Assembly (NCBI GenBank): GCA_023460175.1
Contig: JAEWRC010000171.1
Coordinates: forward strand, 1 to 6,265
Length of the DNA: 6,265 nucleotides
Source of the DNA: Actinomycetes bacterium
GTDB lineage: Bacteria; Actinomycetota; Actinomycetes; Mycobacteriales; Mycobacteriaceae
Reading direction: 5' to 3'
The position numbers were made by a program, and so were the translations under genes. The notes below the pieces were generated by a model. The model ran no database searches. It saw only the letters and a program-made list of their open reading frames with translations, and was not told the origin of the DNA. This document shows, one piece after another, positions 1-5,852 of the stretch. Each line of letters starts with the position of its first letter. Position 1 is the stretch's first letter.

Positions 1-1
1 G

Positions 2-931
2 GCCCTGACCGTCGCGGCCGGGGCGGCCCCCTCGGCGGCGTTGTTCGCCGCGGCGCTGTTCGTCGCCGGTGCGGTCGACGCCGTCACCGACGTGGCGCAG
101 AACGCCTCCGGGCTGATCGTGCAGCGCGACTACTCCCGCTCGATCATCAACTCCCTGCACGCCACCTGGTCGGTGGGCGCGGTCGCCGGCGGCGGCATCG
201 CCGCGGCGGCGATGGCGCTGGGCATCGACCGGGTGGTGCAACTGAGCGCCACCGCGGCGGTGGTCGCGGCGCTGTGCCTGCTGTGTTACCGCCAGTTGCC
301 CGCCGGGCCCGAGCCCACCGCGGAGCCGACGTCGGAGCGGGTGCGTGGCTCCCTCCGGTCGGCGGCGGTCTGGGTCCCGGTGGCCGCCCTGGCGGCCCTG
401 GCGCTGGCCGGCGCGTTTGTCGAGGACGCGGGAAGTTCCTGGGCGGCGGTGTATCTGAGCGAGGACTTCGGAGCGCCCGCCGCGGTGGCGGCCACCGGTT
501 TCATCGCCATGGTCGGTCTGCAGTTCGTCGGGCGGCTGCTCGGGGACCGGCTGGTCGACCGCTTCTCCGAGCGCTCGGTGGTGCGCGCCGGCGGCCTGCT
601 GATCGCCGCGGGCATGGGCGCTGCGTTGGCGTGGCCGAGCGTGCCGATGACCATCCTGGGCTTCGCGCTGGCGGGCCTGGGGGTGGCCACCGCGATCCCG
701 GCGGCCTTCCACGGCGCCGACAACATCGAGGGCCTGCGTCCGGGCACCGGGCTGACCATCGTGAGCTGGATGATGCGGTTCGGCTTCCTGCTGTCGCCGG
801 CGGTGGTCGGGGTGCTGGCCGACGCGCTCGGCCTGCGGGTCAGCCTGCTGCTGGTCGTCGCCGCCGGGATCGGGATCGCGCTGCTGGCCGCGACGCTGCG
901 GTCGACGACCTCAGCCCAGCGCGCCGAATAG
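2..931 (+). CDS. MFS transporter, C-terminal part (5' truncated by window edge)
   Basis: This is the last 309 residues of a polytopic membrane transporter. The frame is open to the left edge, so the true start is outside the window; a TTG at 41 is internal. The visible part alternates long Ala/Leu/Val/Gly hydrophobic segments with short polar loops, consistent with roughly the last eight or nine helices of a 12-helix MFS protein. Bases 89-112 encode DVAQNASG, followed by a SLHATWSVGA stretch. This D-x-x-x-N ... S-x-H-x-x-x-S-x-G-A pattern is seen in YbjJ-like MFS proteins. Bases 530-565 encode GRLLGDRLVDRF, the typical MFS loop motif between helices of the C-terminal half. A polar Pro/Glu/Arg-rich loop (about bases 296-355) is the likely central cytoplasmic loop. 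The substrate cannot be read from the sequence; secondary uptake or efflux of a small solute is the family role. The end overlaps the convergent SMR gene by 21 bp. The MFS assignment is secure; the YbjJ-like subgroup is tentative. Confidence 0.92.
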   Translation, partial: ALTVAAGAAPSAALFAAALFVAGAVDAVTDVAQNASGLIVQRDYSRSIINSLHATWSVGAVAGGGIAAAAMALGIDRVVQLSATAAVVAALCLLCYRQLPAGPEPTAEPTSERVRGSLRSAAVWVPVAALAALALAGAFVEDAGSSWAAVYLSEDFGAPAAVAATGFIAMVGLQFVGRLLGDRLVDRFSERSVVRAGGLLIAAGMGAALAWPSVPMTILGFALAGLGVATAIPAAFHGADNIEGLRPGTGLTIVSWMMRFGFLLSPAVVGVLADALGLRVSLLLVVAAGIGIALLAATLRSTTSAQRAE

Positions 932-1234
932 CTCGATGGTCAGCACGCCGGCGATGATCAGGCCGATGCCCGCGACCATCATCGGTGTGAGTACCTCGGC
1001 GAACAGCACCCGGGCCAGCAGCGCGACCAGGGCGACCCCGCAGGCCGACCACACGCCGTAGGCCACGCCCACCGGCATGCCCAGCGACAGCGAGACCGAC
1101 AGCAGCGCGAAGGATGCGGCGTAGCCGAGGACCACCGGGATCGCCCACCACCGCTTGCGCAGCCCGTCGGAGGCGCGCAGCGCGAGGGTGGCGAGCACCT
1201 CGACCCCGATCGCGCCGGCCAGGGCCCACCACAT
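911..1234 (-). CDS. SMR family efflux protein, second gene of the pair (predicted N-out/C-out)
   Basis: This is a 107-residue protein with four hydrophobic helices, the standard size for small multidrug resistance proteins (EmrE/QacE/SugE/EbrAB type). These are proton-coupled exporters of cationic compounds in the cytoplasmic membrane. The conserved membrane glutamate of helix 1 is E12 (motif GVEVLATLALR). Helix 3 carries GMPVGVAYGVW with Y59 and W62, equivalent to EmrE Y60 and W63. Helix 4 carries GIGLIIAGVL. The ATG at 1234-1232 overlaps the TGA of the preceding SMR gene as TGATG, so translation is probably coupled. All five Lys/Arg residues (R20, R26, K27, R28, R75) lie in loops 1 and 3, and none lie in the N-terminus, loop 2 or C-terminus. 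By the positive-inside rule this predicts both termini outside, opposite to its partner. The 3' end overlaps the convergent MFS gene. Substrate (quaternary ammonium, guanidinium or polyamine) is unknown. Confidence 0.92.
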   Translation of the reverse strand: MWWALAGAIGVEVLATLALRASDGLRKRWWAIPVVLGYAASFALLSVSLSLGMPVGVAYGVWSACGVALVALLARVLFAEVLTPMMVAGIGLIIAGVLTIELFGALG

Positions 1235-1584
1235 CAGGCCGACACCGCGGCGCGCTGGGTTTGGGCGCGGTGGCTGCCGAACTCGATGAGCAGCACCCCG
1301 GCGATAATCAGCCCGATGCCGAACACGATGGGCGCGGTGAACGGGTCGGCGAAGAACACCGTGGCCAGCACCGCGGTCAGCGCGGTGCCGCACGCACCCC
1401 AGATGCCGTAGGCCACGCCCACCGGCATGCCGGCGCGCAGCACCAGCGCCAACAGCAGGAACGAGCCCAGGTAGGCGGGGATCACGAGGGCCAGGAAGCC
1501 GGCGTGATCCTGGAATGCCCGCAATGCGAGCGTTCCGGTCACCTCGGTCGCGATCGCTGCGCACAGCAGCGCCCATTTACGCAC
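1234..1584 (-). CDS. SMR family efflux protein, first gene of the pair (predicted N-in/C-in)
   Basis: This is a 116-residue SMR-family protein with four hydrophobic helices. The GTG start at 1584-1582 puts the essential helix-1 glutamate exactly at E14 (IATEVTGTLALR), the EmrE position. The frame stays open far upstream, antisense to the esterase gene, but that sequence is unlike SMR proteins, so the short form is chosen. Helix 3 has GMPVGVAYGIWGACG (Y59, W62), and helix 4 has GIGLIIAGVLLIE. Positive charges fall on one face: R2 and K3 at the N-terminus, R50 in loop 2, R106 and R111 at the C-terminus, against only R22 on the other face. This predicts both termini in the cytoplasm. It is a paralogue of the downstream SMR gene and shares a 1-base stop/start overlap with it; the two probably form a heterodimer, as known for EbrAB and YkkCD. 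No clear Shine-Dalgarno precedes the GTG; a -10-like TATCCT ends 7 nt before it, so the mRNA is probably leaderless. Confidence 0.92.
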   Translation of the reverse strand: MRKWALLCAAIATEVTGTLALRAFQDHAGFLALVIPAYLGSFLLLALVLRAGMPVGVAYGIWGACGTALTAVLATVFFADPFTAPIVFGIGLIIAGVLLIEFGSHRAQTQRAAVSA

Positions 1585-1591
1585 GGGGGAC

Positions 1592-1597
1592 AGGATA
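1592..1597 (-). promoter_or_regulatory. -10 element (TATCCT) of a leaderless promoter for the SMR pair
   Basis: Read on the minus strand, TATCCT is followed by 7 nt (GTCCCCC) and then the GTG start codon. This fits the mycobacterial TANNNT -10 consensus placed so that transcription would begin at or beside the first base of the start codon. No Shine-Dalgarno is present and no good -35 is seen about 17 bp upstream (GGACCC). The match and spacing are seen directly; leaderless transcription is inferred. Confidence 0.55.
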
Positions 1598-1611
1598 GAC
1601 CGGTCGCGACC
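1598..1611. promoter_or_regulatory. Overlapping palindromes in the divergent SMR/esterase promoter region (possible operator)
   Basis: GACCGGTC (1598-1605) and GGTCGCGACC (1602-1611) are perfect palindromes sharing four bases. They sit directly against the TATCCT -10 of the SMR promoter, in its spacer, where a bound protein could block RNA polymerase. No regulator gene is visible in the window. Short GC-rich palindromes are common at this base composition, so an operator role is only a suggestion. Confidence 0.25.
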
Positions 1612-1636
1612 AGCGGGTCCGTATCGTACCGGCGAG

Positions 1637-1642
1637 TAACAT
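1637..1642 (+). promoter_or_regulatory. Possible -10 element (TAACAT) for the carboxylesterase gene
   Basis: TAACAT fits the TANNNT -10 pattern and would place the transcription start near 1649, giving a short leader of about 30 nt that contains the Shine-Dalgarno of the esterase. No convincing -35 is seen at 17-18 bp. TATCGT at 1622-1627 is an alternative -10. The 93-bp space to the divergent SMR gene must hold promoters in both directions. Confidence 0.35.
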
Positions 1643-1663
1643 GGGCGTTCGAGCGTCGACCGC

Positions 1664-1670
1664 AAAGGAG
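1664..1670 (+). promoter_or_regulatory. Shine-Dalgarno (AAAGGAG) setting the esterase start
   Basis: AAAGGAG ends 7 nt before the ATG at 1678. It is the best ribosome binding site in the window. It fixes the esterase start although the same frame is open for more than 500 bp upstream across the SMR genes. Confidence 0.85.
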
Positions 1671-1677
1671 TGAGCAG

Positions 1678-3225
1678 ATGACCGCGGCAAAAGCCGGCGT
1701 GCGTAGTTACCCGATCATCGAGACCGTGCACGGCCCGGTCCGGGGCACCGACGACGGCACCGTCGCGGCCTGGAAGGGCGTCCGCTACGCCGCACCGCCG
1801 GTCGACGAGTTGCGGTGGCGCGCCCCGCGGCCACCCCAGCCGTGGACCGAGGTCGCCGACGCGACCCTCTACGGGGCGGTCTGCCCGCAACCCGACAGCC
1901 CCGTCCCGCTGGGTACCGGCACCCGCTCCTCGGAGGACTGCCTTTTCGTCAACGTGTGGGCACCCTCCGGTGCACCGGCCGGTGGGGCCGCCAAGCCGGT
2001 CATGGTCTGGCTGCACGGCGGGGCCTACCTGCTCGGCGCGTCGAGTCAACCGCTCTACGACGGCCGGTCGCTGGCGGCCCGCGACGTCGTCGTCGTCTCG
2101 ATCAACTACCGGCTCGGGGCCTTCGGCTTCCTGGAACTCGGCGGCCTCGGCGGCGCTGAACAGTTCGATACAAACGTCGGCATCCGCGACGCCGTGCTGG
2201 CCCTGCAGTGGGTCCGGGACAACATCGCCCGCTTCGGGGGCGACCCGCAGCAGGTGACGCTGTTCGGGGAATCGGCCGGCGCGGGAATCGTCACCACCCT
2301 GTTGACCGCCCCGGCGGCGGCCGGCCTGTTCCATCGGGCGATCGCCCAGAGTTCGCCCGCCACTTCGGCTTACGACGGTGAACGGGGCGGGCGGGTGGCC
2401 GAGATGTTGCTGCGCCGCCTGGGCGTGAGTGTCGACGAGGCCCGCTCGGTGCCGGTTCAGGCCCTGGTCGAGGCGTCCTACGAGGTCTTCGACCACGTCC
2501 CGAGCAGCACGCCGGGCACGTTGGCCTTCGCGCCGATCGTCGACGGCGACCTGATCCCGGACTATCCGATCAAACTCGCCCGGGAAGGCCGCTCGCACCC
2601 GGTGCCGTTGATCATCGGCACCAACCGTGACGAGGCGGCGCTGTTCCGCTGGATGAAGTCACCGCTGATGCCCATCGCGCCGAAGACGATCCGGACGATG
2701 TTCGACGAGATCGCCACCGAGCAGCCCGAACTCGCCATCCCCACCGACGAGGAGCTCGAGGCCGCCTACCCGGGGGTGCGGCCCCGCGCGCGTGGGCTGC
2801 ACGTGGCCCGCGACGTCGGGTTCCGGATGCCCACCCTGTGGTTGGCCGAGGGGCACAGCGCCGTCGCGCCGGTGTACCTGTATCGCTTCGACTGGGCGAC
2901 GACGATGCTGCGCGTGCTGCGCCTCGGCGCCGCGCACGCCACCGAATTGCCCTATGTGTGGGGCAATCTGGTGATGGGTTCGCGCGACGTCACGTTCAAG
3001 CTGGGCGGTCTCAAGGCCGGCCGGACGCTGTCGGATCGCATCCAGGGCCGCTGGGTGAACTTCGCGCGCGGGCAGGAACCGGTGGGGCCGGCGGGGGAGC
3101 CGTGGCGCCGGTTCACCCCCGAGGACCGCGCGACGCTGCTCATCGACCGCGAGGATTCGGTGGTCGAGGACCTGGACCGCGAGATCCGGGCCGCCTGGGG
3201 CGACGAGGTGTTGAGTTTCCGCTGA
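1678..3225 (+). CDS. Type-B carboxylesterase / para-nitrobenzyl-esterase family (LipT-like)
   Basis: This is a 515-residue alpha/beta hydrolase of the carboxylesterase type-B family, hydrolysing carboxylic esters with a Ser-Glu-His triad. The nucleophile is S199 in GESAG (codon 2272-2274). The oxyanion-hole motif is HGG at 113-115. The family signature SEDCLFVN is at 85-92. The acid is probably E319 (GTNRDEA) and the histidine H420 (GAAHATELPYVWGN). All the expected catalytic residues are present and the length is normal for the family. The N-terminus starts directly with the conserved HGPVRGTDDGTVAAWKGVRYA region (from about residue 18), and no signal peptide or lipobox is seen, so it is probably cytoplasmic. 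The ATG is preceded by a strong AAAGGAG. It is divergent from the SMR pair and 69 bp upstream of the hydroxylase. It resembles the mycobacterial esterase called LipT in M. tuberculosis in type and length, but orthology cannot be settled here. The natural substrate is unknown. Confidence 0.95.
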   Translation: MTAAKAGVRSYPIIETVHGPVRGTDDGTVAAWKGVRYAAPPVDELRWRAPRPPQPWTEVADATLYGAVCPQPDSPVPLGTGTRSSEDCLFVNVWAPSGAPAGGAAKPVMVWLHGGAYLLGASSQPLYDGRSLAARDVVVVSINYRLGAFGFLELGGLGGAEQFDTNVGIRDAVLALQWVRDNIARFGGDPQQVTLFGESAGAGIVTTLLTAPAAAGLFHRAIAQSSPATSAYDGERGGRVAEMLLRRLGVSVDEARSVPVQALVEASYEVFDHVPSSTPGTLAFAPIVDGDLIPDYPIKLAREGRSHPVPLIIGTNRDEAALFRWMKSPLMPIAPKTIRTMFDEIATEQPELAIPTDEELEAAYPGVRPRARGLHVARDVGFRMPTLWLAEGHSAVAPVYLYRFDWATTMLRVLRLGAAHATELPYVWGNLVMGSRDVTFKLGGLKAGRTLSDRIQGRWVNFARGQEPVGPAGEPWRRFTPEDRATLLIDREDSVVEDLDREIRAAWGDEVLSFR

Positions 3226-3257
3226 TCGCGCCGCCGCGGGGCGCTACTGACACGATG

Positions 3258-3287
3258 TTGAACAAGCCGCCGCCGGGCGGCTAGACT
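3258..3287 (+). promoter_or_regulatory. Promoter of the hydroxylase gene (TTGAAC - 18 bp - TAGACT), probably leaderless
   Basis: TTGAAC at 3258-3263 is a fair -35 match, TAGACT at 3282-3287 matches the TANNNT -10 pattern, and the spacing is 18 bp. The GTG start codon follows the -10 after 7 nt (TGCCGTT) with no Shine-Dalgarno, the geometry of a leaderless mycobacterial transcript. This is the most complete promoter in the window and suggests the hydroxylase is transcribed independently of the esterase. Confidence 0.65.
3266..3281. repeat. Inverted repeat filling the spacer of the hydroxylase promoter
   Basis: GCCGCC (3266-3271) and GGCGGC (3276-3281) form a 6-bp inverted repeat around a 4-nt loop. 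The repeat lies between the -35 and -10 elements and abuts the -10. It could be an operator. It could also be the hairpin of an intrinsic terminator for the esterase, but no T-tract follows. Chance occurrence in GC-rich DNA is quite possible. Confidence 0.3.
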
Positions 3288-3294
3288 TGCCGTT

Positions 3295-4251
3295 GTGCAG
3301 GGCCTTTTCCACTGGGTGTCCGATGCGCTCGCGGTGTTGCCGCCGCAGATGCGCGACCCGGTGCTGTTCGCGATCCCGTTCTTCGTGCTGCTGTTGATCC
3401 TGGAATGGGTGGCGGCGCGCAAACTCGAGCAGGTCCCTGAGCAGGTCTCGGCCGGCACGCGGCCGCCGTCGGGCGGCTACCACCGCCGCGACGCGGTCGC
3501 GAGCGTGTCGATGGGCCTGGTGTCGGTGGCCACGATGGCGGCCTGGAAGTTCCTGGCGCTGCTGGGCTACGCGGCCCTCTACGCCTACGTCGCGCCCTGG
3601 CAGCTGTCGGCCACCCAGTGGTACACCTGGGTGATCGCGATCGTGGGCGTCGACCTCGGCTTCTACCTCTATCACCGGATGGCCCACCGGGTCCGGCTGG
3701 TCTGGGCGACCCATCAGGCGCACCACTCCAGCGAGTACTTCAACTTCGCCACCGCGCTGCGGCAGAAGTGGAACAACAGCGGCGAGATCCTGGTCTGGCT
3801 GCCGCTGCCGCTGCTCGGCGTCCCGCCCTGGATGGTCTTCTTCGGGTTCTCGCTGAGCCTGATCTACCAGTTCTGGGTGCACACCGAGCACATCGACAAG
3901 CTTTGGCGTCCCTTCGAATTCGTCTTCAACACGCCGTCGCACCACCGGGTGCACCACGGCCGCGATCCGGAGTACCTGGACAAGAACTACGGCGGCATCC
4001 TGATCCTCTGGGACCGGCTGTTCGGCACATTCCAGCCGGAGCGCTTCCGCCCGAACTACGGCCTGACCAAGCCGGTGGACACCTTCAACATCTGGAAGTT
4101 GCAGACCCACGAGTACGCGGCCATCGCCCGGGACGTGCGGGCCGCGCCCCGGCTGCGCGACCGCCTCGGCTACGTCTTCGGCCCGCCCGGTTGGACGCCG
4201 CGCGCGGCGCCGCAACCCCGCGCCGCGCAGGCCGCCGACCTCGCCTCGTGA
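3295..4251 (+). CDS. Fatty acid hydroxylase / sterol desaturase superfamily membrane protein
   Basis: This is a 318-residue integral membrane non-haem di-iron oxygenase of the fatty acid hydroxylase superfamily (sterol C5-desaturase, C4-methyl oxidase, alkylglycerol monooxygenase relatives). The histidine clusters that bind iron are intact: HRMAH (127-131), HQAHH (140-144), HTEH (196-199) and HHRVHH (216-221). Hydrophobic segments lie near residues 23-40, 67-100, 108-126 and 165-194; the histidine clusters face the cytoplasm in known family members. The phrase HHSSEYFNFATALRQ after the second cluster is typical of the alkylglycerol monooxygenase/Erg3-like branch. The polar C-terminal tail (about 296-318, Ala/Pro/Arg-rich) is probably disordered. 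Expected chemistry is O2-dependent hydroxylation or desaturation of a lipid or sterol-like substrate; the substrate is not known. The GTG start is chosen because it lies 7 nt after a good -10, and the protein begins at a usual length. M. tuberculosis has a related protein annotated as Erg3; equivalence is not claimed. Confidence 0.93.
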   Translation: MQGLFHWVSDALAVLPPQMRDPVLFAIPFFVLLLILEWVAARKLEQVPEQVSAGTRPPSGGYHRRDAVASVSMGLVSVATMAAWKFLALLGYAALYAYVAPWQLSATQWYTWVIAIVGVDLGFYLYHRMAHRVRLVWATHQAHHSSEYFNFATALRQKWNNSGEILVWLPLPLLGVPPWMVFFGFSLSLIYQFWVHTEHIDKLWRPFEFVFNTPSHHRVHHGRDPEYLDKNYGGILILWDRLFGTFQPERFRPNYGLTKPVDTFNIWKLQTHEYAAIARDVRAAPRLRDRLGYVFGPPGWTPRAAPQPRAAQAADLAS

Positions 4252-4299
4252 CCGCCCGGACAGCTTGGCCGAATCCCTGCCCGAGCCCGGCGCTGCCCG

Positions 4300-4305
4300 T
4301 ACGCT
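4300..4305 (+). promoter_or_regulatory. Possible -10 element (TACGCT) for the FAD oxidoreductase
   Basis: TACGCT fits TANNNT and ends 9 nt before the GTG start of the oxidoreductase, which has no clear Shine-Dalgarno. This resembles the leaderless arrangement of the two better examples in the window, but the spacing is slightly long and no -35 is recognisable. Readthrough from the hydroxylase gene, 63 bp upstream, is an alternative. Confidence 0.35.
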
Positions 4306-4314
4306 AGCGAGACT

Positions 4315-5730
4315 GTGAAGACCGTCTTCGACCGGCACGTCGATCCCCGGCTGATCGACCGCTCGCTGGCGGACTCGGCATTCGGTTCCATGTGGCTCGA
4401 CGAACTCGGCGCGGCGCGCCCGGAGTTTCCCGCGCTGGCCGGCCCGCTGCGGTGCGACCTGCTGGTGGTCGGCGGCGGCTACACCGGCCTGTGGACCGCG
4501 CTGCATGCCGCACAGCAGGATCCGTCGGCCGACATCGTGCTGATCGAGGCCGACCGGATCGGGTGGGCCGCCTCGGGGCGCAACGGGGGATTCGTCGAAG
4601 CCAGCCTGATCCACGGCACCGAGAACGGCCGCTCGCGCTGGCCCGACGAGCTGCCCGCACTGAAGGCCCTGGGCCTCGAGAACCTCAACGGCATGCAGGA
4701 CGAGATCGAGCGCCTGGGCATCGACGCCGAGTGGGAGCGCACCGGCATGCTCTCGGTCGCGGTGGAACCGCATCAGGTCGAGTGGCTGCGCGAGGCCGCC
4801 GCGGCCGGGGAGGGGCAGTTCCTGGACCGCGAGCAGGTGTGCGCGCAGCTGTCGTCGCCGACCTATCTGGCCGGGCTGTTCGACCCCGACACCTGCGCCT
4901 TGGTCAACCCGGCCAAGTTGGCGGTCGGCCTGGCCCGCGCCTGCGCCGAGGCCGGGGTGGCCGTCTACGAGCATTCCGCTGCCACGGCGCTGCGGTCGGT
5001 CGGGGCCGGCATCCACGTCGAGGCCGCCGGTCACGATCTCATCGCCGAGCGAGTGGTGTTGGCCACCAACGTGTTCCCGAGCCTGCTGCGCCGCAACCGG
5101 CTGCACACCGTGCCGGTCTACGACTACGTGCTGGCCACCGAACCGCTGAGCCCCCAGCAGTTGGAACGGATCGGGTGGACCGGCCGGCAGGGGGTGGCCG
5201 ACAGCGGCAATCAGTTCCACTACTACCGCCTGTCCGCGGACAACCGGATCCTGTGGGGCGGGTACGACGCGGTCTACCACTTCGGCCGCCGGGTGGACCC
5301 GGCCTACGAACACCGCCCCGCGAGCTACCGGCGGCTGGCGGCGCACTTCTTCCTGACCTTCCCGCAGCTGTCGGACCTCCGGTTCGCGCATCGCTGGGCC
5401 GGTGCCATCGACACCAACAGCCGGTTCTGCGCGCACTGGGGATCGGCGTACGACGGCCGCGTCGCCCACGTCAACGGGTTCACCGGGCTCGGGGTCGCGG
5501 CGGCGCGCTTCGGCGCCGACGTCTGCCTGGATCTGGTGAACGGCCGGCAAACGGAGCGCACCCGCTTGGAGATGGTCCGCACCACGCCGCTGCCGTTCCC
5601 GCCCGAGCCGTTGGCCAGCCTCGGCATCCAGGCCGCCCGGTGGTCGCTGGACCGCGCCGACCACCGCGCAGGCCGGCGCAACGTATTCCTGCGCACCCTG
5701 GACCGGCTGGGGCTGGGCTTCGATTCCTGA
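4315..5730 (+). CDS. FAD-dependent oxidoreductase, DAO family (PuuB/OrdL-like)
   Basis: This is a 471-residue flavoprotein of the D-amino-acid oxidase/glycine oxidase fold, in the branch that includes gamma-glutamylputrescine oxidoreductase. The Rossmann FAD-binding strand-loop is LLVVGGGYTGLWTA (49-62), with the ribose-binding acid at E78 (VLIEAD). The FAD-contacting segment WAASGRNGGF (84-93) is diagnostic of the PuuB-like group. The C-terminal FAD motif NGFTGLGVA is at 387-395. A roughly 45-residue leader precedes the FAD domain, including MWLDEL at 26-31, a normal feature of actinobacterial members. No signal peptide is present, so it is probably cytosolic. Family members oxidise a primary or secondary amine or an amino acid with O2 or another acceptor; the substrate here is unknown. 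No glutamine-synthetase-like ligase or aldehyde dehydrogenase of a putrescine pathway is visible beside it, so the polyamine role is not supported by context. The start is the GTG at 4315; ATG at 4390 (M26) is a less likely alternative. Confidence 0.92.
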   Translation: MKTVFDRHVDPRLIDRSLADSAFGSMWLDELGAARPEFPALAGPLRCDLLVVGGGYTGLWTALHAAQQDPSADIVLIEADRIGWAASGRNGGFVEASLIHGTENGRSRWPDELPALKALGLENLNGMQDEIERLGIDAEWERTGMLSVAVEPHQVEWLREAAAAGEGQFLDREQVCAQLSSPTYLAGLFDPDTCALVNPAKLAVGLARACAEAGVAVYEHSAATALRSVGAGIHVEAAGHDLIAERVVLATNVFPSLLRRNRLHTVPVYDYVLATEPLSPQQLERIGWTGRQGVADSGNQFHYYRLSADNRILWGGYDAVYHFGRRVDPAYEHRPASYRRLAAHFFLTFPQLSDLRFAHRWAGAIDTNSRFCAHWGSAYDGRVAHVNGFTGLGVAAARFGADVCLDLVNGRQTERTRLEMVRTTPLPFPPEPLASLGIQAARWSLDRADHRAGRRNVFLRTLDRLGLGFDS

Positions 5731-5748
5731 GCACCGATCCCGACGAGT

Positions 5749-5760
5749 GGAAAGCTTTCC
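5749..5760. repeat. 12-bp perfect palindrome GGAAAGCTTTCC upstream of the lectin gene
   Basis: The sequence reads the same on both strands and is noticeably more AT-rich than its surroundings. It lies 18 bp before a -10-like TAAGCT (5779-5784), so it would cover the -35 position of a lectin promoter. A dimeric regulator could bind it, but no regulator is encoded nearby. The symmetry is directly visible; function is inferred. Confidence 0.35.
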
Positions 5761-5778
5761 TGGCAAACGACCGATCAG

Positions 5779-5784
5779 TAAGCT
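5779..5784 (+). promoter_or_regulatory. Possible -10 element (TAAGCT) for the lectin gene
   Basis: TAAGCT fits the TANNNT pattern. It would start transcription near 5791 and leave a leader of about 75 nt before the GTG at 5866. The -35 position (5756-5761, TTTCCT) is a poor match and overlaps the GGAAAGCTTTCC palindrome, which would suit an activator- or repressor-controlled promoter. Evidence is weak. Confidence 0.3.
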
Positions 5785-5785
5785 C

Positions 5786-5803
5786 ACCGATGGCCGGATC
5801 GGT
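5786..5803 (+). repeat. Inverted repeat ACCGAT-6-ATCGGT in the lectin upstream region
   Basis: ACCGAT (5786-5791) and ATCGGT (5798-5803) form a 6-bp stem around GGCCGG. It could fold near the start of the lectin leader or serve as a protein site. CACCGATG occurs at 5785-5792 and again at 5814-5821, and CACCGAT also occurs at 5732-5738, so the CCGAT word recurs through this gap. There is no T-tract, so it is not a convincing intrinsic terminator for the oxidoreductase. Confidence 0.3.
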
Positions 5804-5852
5804 TCACGATGACCACCGATGCTCCCCGGCAGATCACCGGATCACTCCAAGA

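Noticed and set aside
1114..1677. Upstream in-frame extension of the esterase across the SMR genes
   Set aside because: The translation is Arg/Gly/Gln/His-rich antisense to real SMR coding sequence, and a strong Shine-Dalgarno fixes the start at 1678.
1585..2598. Upstream extension of the SMR frame antisense to the esterase
   Set aside because: The extra translated sequence is charged and unstructured, unlike SMR proteins. Starting at GTG 1584 puts the conserved glutamate at position 14 and agrees with the -10 element.
3228..3244. Possible terminator hairpin GCGCC-7-GGCGC after the esterase
   Set aside because: The stem is only 5 bp and no T-tract follows. Such pairings are expected by chance at this GC content.
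3244..5787. 847-residue open frame on the minus strand, antisense to the hydroxylase and FAD oxidoreductase genes
   Set aside because: Its translation is low-complexity, rich in Arg, Gly, Ala, Val and Gln, with no recognisable fold. It lies opposite two genes with complete catalytic motifs. Long stop-free antisense frames are expected in DNA this GC-rich.
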